Source: Verrucomicrobiales bacterium (GTDB taxonomy: Bacteria > Verrucomicrobiota > Verrucomicrobiia > Verrucomicrobiales > SKLO01). Taken from it: DNA of 6,296 bases. Every line of letters begins with the position of its first letter. The stretch's first letter is position 1. Made by a program: the position numbers and the translations under genes. Under the pieces are notes generated by a model. The model did not search any database. It was given only the letters and a program-made list of their open reading frames with translations, and was not told the origin of the DNA. Shown here one piece after another: positions 3,552 through 6,296 of this stretch. Where the stretch lies: the NCBI GenBank assembly GCA_007123195.1, contig SKLO01000210.1, forward strand, positions 1 through 6,296, in the 5' to 3' direction.

Positions 3552-6296
3552 ATGCCATGTTCTTTCTTGTCCGCCAGAGCGTGTGAGCGCGCCCGGCATC
3601 GCCGCCTCAGCCCGGCCCCTTTGAGCCGTCCGAGGGAGCAAAGCGACCCATTTTCAATCCATCATCGCATCCGTGTCTGGTGCGGATCTGTTGGACAGGG
3701 CACACGAGCGCTCGCCCTCGGGCTGCTCGCCGCCACGGTGGCCGACGCTTCGACTTCGGCGGAGACGCTGTTGCACGTCTCGCCCGATGGACCGATTCGC
3801 AGTCTGCAGGAGGCCCGCGACGTTCTTCGCGAGCGGCGCGCCGAGGGCGGGGATCTCCAGCACGCCGGGCCGATCCGGATCGAGATCGCCGACGGCCGCT
3901 ACTTCATCACCGAGCCGATCGTGTTCGAGCCGCGCGATGGGGGGCAGGACGGTGCCCCGGTCGTCTATCAGGCCGCCCAAGGAGCGCGCCCCGTCATCTC
4001 CGGCGGGCGGATTCTGGATGGCTGGGAGGAGACCGACGACGGTCTCTGGCGCGCCCGCGCCGGGATCGATCCCGACACCGGGGCCGGCCGCTTCGAACAA
4101 CTTTGGGTCAACGGCCGTCGCGCCACCCGCGCCCGGTATCCGAACCGGTTTTTCCACTACCTGCTCGGGGTGGAGGAGGAGATTCTTGAAAACCCGGACG
4201 CGCCGCGCCACCGGCAGCTGGCGCGGCAGCGGTTGCGGGTCGATCCCGCCGAACTGGAAGTGTTGCGGGGACTCGACGACGCCGAACTGGCTCAGGTGCA
4301 GCTGGTGGCCTACCACAAGTGGGACAATACCCGGCGTTTCATCGAGCGGGTCGACTTTGAACGCAGCGAGATCCACATCGTCGGCGAACCGGTGAAGCCA
4401 TGGAACGTGCTGGGGCGGAACACTGGTTATGTGCTGGAGAACGTGCCCGCCGCGCTCGACCAGCCTGGCCAGTGGCATCTGGCCGCCGACGGCACCGTGA
4501 CCTACCGGCCACGCGAGGGCGAGCGCATCGACGAGGTCGAGGCGGTGGTGCCGGTGACGGAGCAACTCCTCGTGATCCGCGGCGAGCCGGACGCCGGGGA
4601 GTGGGTCGAGCATCTTGAGTTTCACGGCCTGGCCTTTCACCACGGCGGCTGGATCACCCCGCCGGAAGGGGCCGGCCCGGTGCAGGCGGCGGCCGACCTG
4701 TCGGCGGCGATCATGGCCGACGGCGCCCGCCACATCCGGTTCCAGGACTGCGAAATCGCCCGCATCGGGGTGTATGCCATCTGGTTCCGGAAGGGTTGCC
4801 GCGACAATGTGGTCGAGCGTTGCCATATCCACGACCTCGGCGCCGGAGGCGTTCGCATCGGCGAAACCGGCATCGCCCGCGACGAAGCCGCGCGCACCTC
4901 GCACCACCGGGTCGAGAACAACCTGATCCACGACGGCGGCCGCCTGTTCCCGTGTGCAGTCGGGGTCTGGATCGGCCACAGCGGCGACAACCAGGTGATC
5001 CACAATGACATCTCGGGCCTTTACTATACCGGGGTGTCGGTCGGCTGGCGCTGGGGCTACAGCGAGAGCCTGGCGGTGCGCAACCGCATCGACCACAACC
5101 GCATCCACCACCTCGGCTGGGGTTATCTCAGCGACATGGGCGCGGTCTACACCCTTGGACCTTCGCCGGGCACCACCGTCAGCGGCAACGTGATCCACGA
5201 CATCCTGTCCTGGGACTACGGCGGCTGGGGCCTCTACAACGACGAGGGCAGCACCGCCATCGTCATGGAGAACAACCTGGTCTACCGCACCAAATCGGGC
5301 GGCTACCACCAGCACTACGGCCGCGACAACATCATCCGCAACAACATCCTCGCCCTCAGCACCGAGCATCAGGTCCGCCGCAGCCGGGTCGAGGACCACC
5401 TGTCGTTCACCCTCGAGCGCAACATCATCTACTGGACCGGCGGCAACCTGCTGGACGGCAATTGGAACGACGACGGCGTGCGGCTCGTGCGCAATCTCTA
5501 CTGGAATCCCGAGGTGAACGATCCGTCGTTCGCGGGACAGTCGTTCGAGCAATGGCAGGCCTCGGGCAGGGACGAGGGATCGATCCTGGCCGATCCGCGC
5601 CTGGCCGACCCGGACAACGACGACTTCCGGCCGCGCAACGCCGAGGCGCTGGCGCGGATCGGTTTTGTGCCCTTCGACCCCGATCAGGCCGGAGTTTACG
5701 GGGACGAGGCATGGGTCGCCAAGGCCGACGCCGTCCGGCTTGCCTACCCGCCGATGGAATCGCCGCCGCCCCGGCGTCCGCCTGCGACCATGGTGCTCGA
5801 CGAGGACTTTGAAATGGCCGGCCTGCCGGGTGCCTTCCGCGCCAGTCCCGGGCAGCATGCCGACGCGGTCCGCATCTCCGACAGCCGGGCCTTGAGCGGC
5901 CGACGCTCGCTGCGCCTGGTCAACCGCGCCGACGAACCCCTCGGCTTCCTGCCGCTGGTGGCGCTGCAGCCGAACCACCAGCAGGGCGTCAGCCGGGTGC
6001 GGTTTGCCGTGCGCACCGGTCCCGGCGCCCGGTTCCAGCACGAATGGCGCGACTCCGCCTCGCCCTACCGGATCGGCCCCAGCCTGTGGATCGAGGACGG
6101 CCGCCTGCGCGCCGCCGGGCGCGAGATCAGGCTGCCGGACCCGGATCAATGGCTCGAGATTGAGATCCAAGCCGGGCTCGGGGACCACAGCAACGGCGGG
6201 TGGTCACTGGTGGTGCGGCCGGCTGATCCGGAGGCCGATCCCGCCGGCGGTCCGGCTGAACCCGTGGCCGACTGGCATGGCCTCTCATTCGGGCAC
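3552..6296 (+). CDS. Secreted right-handed parallel beta-helix protein, GH141-like (3' end beyond window)
   Basis: At least 915 codons are open to the window edge with no stop. Residues are counted from the ATG at 3552. A hydrophobic export segment RALALGLLAATVADAS lies near 53-68. An N-terminal domain follows with LHVSPDGPIRSLQEARDVL, YFITEPIVFEPRDGGQDG, PVISGGRILDGW and LWVNGRRATRARYPN (184-198), the pattern typical of GH141-like proteins. Residues about 330-680 are a beta-helix with repeated N-x-I-x-x-N/H-x-I turns (VENNLIHDGG, VIHNDISGL, VSGNVIHDIL, MENNLVYRTK, IRNNILAL). Conserved-looking acidic stretches are SDMGAVYTLG (527-536), WDYGGWGLYNDEGS (554-567) and VEDHLSFTLERN (613-624). A second domain from about 748 (VLDEDFE, then EWRDSASPYRIGPSL) looks like a jelly-roll carbohydrate-binding module. 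GH141 members cleave fucosyl or xylan linkages; the substrate here is not known. The start is unsure: see findings. The long open frame on the opposite strand is a shadow. Confidence 0.87.
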   Translation, partial: MPCSFLSARACERARHRRLSPAPLSRPREQSDPFSIHHRIRVWCGSVGQGTRALALGLLAATVADASTSAETLLHVSPDGPIRSLQEARDVLRERRAEGGDLQHAGPIRIEIADGRYFITEPIVFEPRDGGQDGAPVVYQAAQGARPVISGGRILDGWEETDDGLWRARAGIDPDTGAGRFEQLWVNGRRATRARYPNRFFHYLLGVEEEILENPDAPRHRQLARQRLRVDPAELEVLRGLDDAELAQVQLVAYHKWDNTRRFIERVDFERSEIHIVGEPVKPWNVLGRNTGYVLENVPAALDQPGQWHLAADGTVTYRPREGERIDEVEAVVPVTEQLLVIRGEPDAGEWVEHLEFHGLAFHHGGWITPPEGAGPVQAAADLSAAIMADGARHIRFQDCEIARIGVYAIWFRKGCRDNVVERCHIHDLGAGGVRIGETGIARDEAARTSHHRVENNLIHDGGRLFPCAVGVWIGHSGDNQVIHNDISGLYYTGVSVGWRWGYSESLAVRNRIDHNRIHHLGWGYLSDMGAVYTLGPSPGTTVSGNVIHDILSWDYGGWGLYNDEGSTAIVMENNLVYRTKSGGYHQHYGRDNIIRNNILALSTEHQVRRSRVEDHLSFTLERNIIYWTGGNLLDGNWNDDGVRLVRNLYWNPEVNDPSFAGQSFEQWQASGRDEGSILADPRLADPDNDDFRPRNAEALARIGFVPFDPDQAGVYGDEAWVAKADAVRLAYPPMESPPPRRPPATMVLDEDFEMAGLPGAFRASPGQHADAVRISDSRALSGRRSLRLVNRADEPLGFLPLVALQPNHQQGVSRVRFAVRTGPGARFQHEWRDSASPYRIGPSLWIEDGRLRAAGREIRLPDPDQWLEIEIQAGLGDHSNGGWSLVVRPADPEADPAGGPAEPVADWHGLSFGH

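Noticed and set aside
3453..3641. 62-codon - strand frame upstream of the small hypothetical gene
   Set aside because: It overlaps the ribosome site of the small gene, has no ribosome site of its own and shows no protein-like pattern.
3654..6188. 844-codon open frame on the - strand
   Set aside because: It lies antisense to the beta-helix gene, whose + strand translation shows coherent repeats and family motifs. The - strand product is Val/Ala/Asp/His-rich with no domain, as GC-rich codon bias produces opposite a real gene.

Overview
The window looks like a GC-rich Gram-negative chromosome, most likely from the Verrucomicrobiota (Opitutales-like) or a related PVC lineage. The evidence is a PEP-CTERM exported protein, an outer-membrane beta-barrel protein, and a large secreted right-handed beta-helix protein of the GH141-like type. 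The lineage is an inference from gene content and style; there is no rRNA or other marker gene here.

Layout: 1-518 has no gene. It holds two tandem copies (period 263 bp) of a repeat that carries small hairpins in opposite orientations, a BIME- or MITE-like arrangement. 519-1070 (-) encodes a membrane-anchored single-domain rhodanese. 1071-1503 is a non-coding gap with a 14-bp word occurring three times, twice as part of a longer imperfect repeat. 1504-2337 (-) encodes a PEP-CTERM protein with a probable jelly-roll fold. 2338-2476 is a divergent regulatory gap with a good sigma70-type promoter so close to the next gene that its mRNA may be leaderless. 2477-3049 (+) encodes a small outer-membrane beta-barrel protein, followed by a strong intrinsic terminator at 3104-3137. 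3151-3456 (-) encodes a small hypothetical protein with a clear ribosome binding site. From about 3552 to the right edge (+) runs a large secreted beta-helix protein, probably a polysaccharide-active enzyme, cut off by the window end.

The genes do not form an operon: strands alternate (-, -, +, -, +) and gaps are wide. Four of the five products appear to be exported or membrane-attached (inner-membrane or periplasmic rhodanese, PEP-CTERM surface protein, outer-membrane barrel, secreted beta-helix protein), so the shared theme is the cell envelope. No defence system, CRISPR array, tRNA, rRNA or transposase gene was found. The most unusual pieces are the hairpin tandem repeat at the left edge, the possible leaderless promoter with a tandem heptamer in its spacer, and the unclear start of the beta-helix gene.
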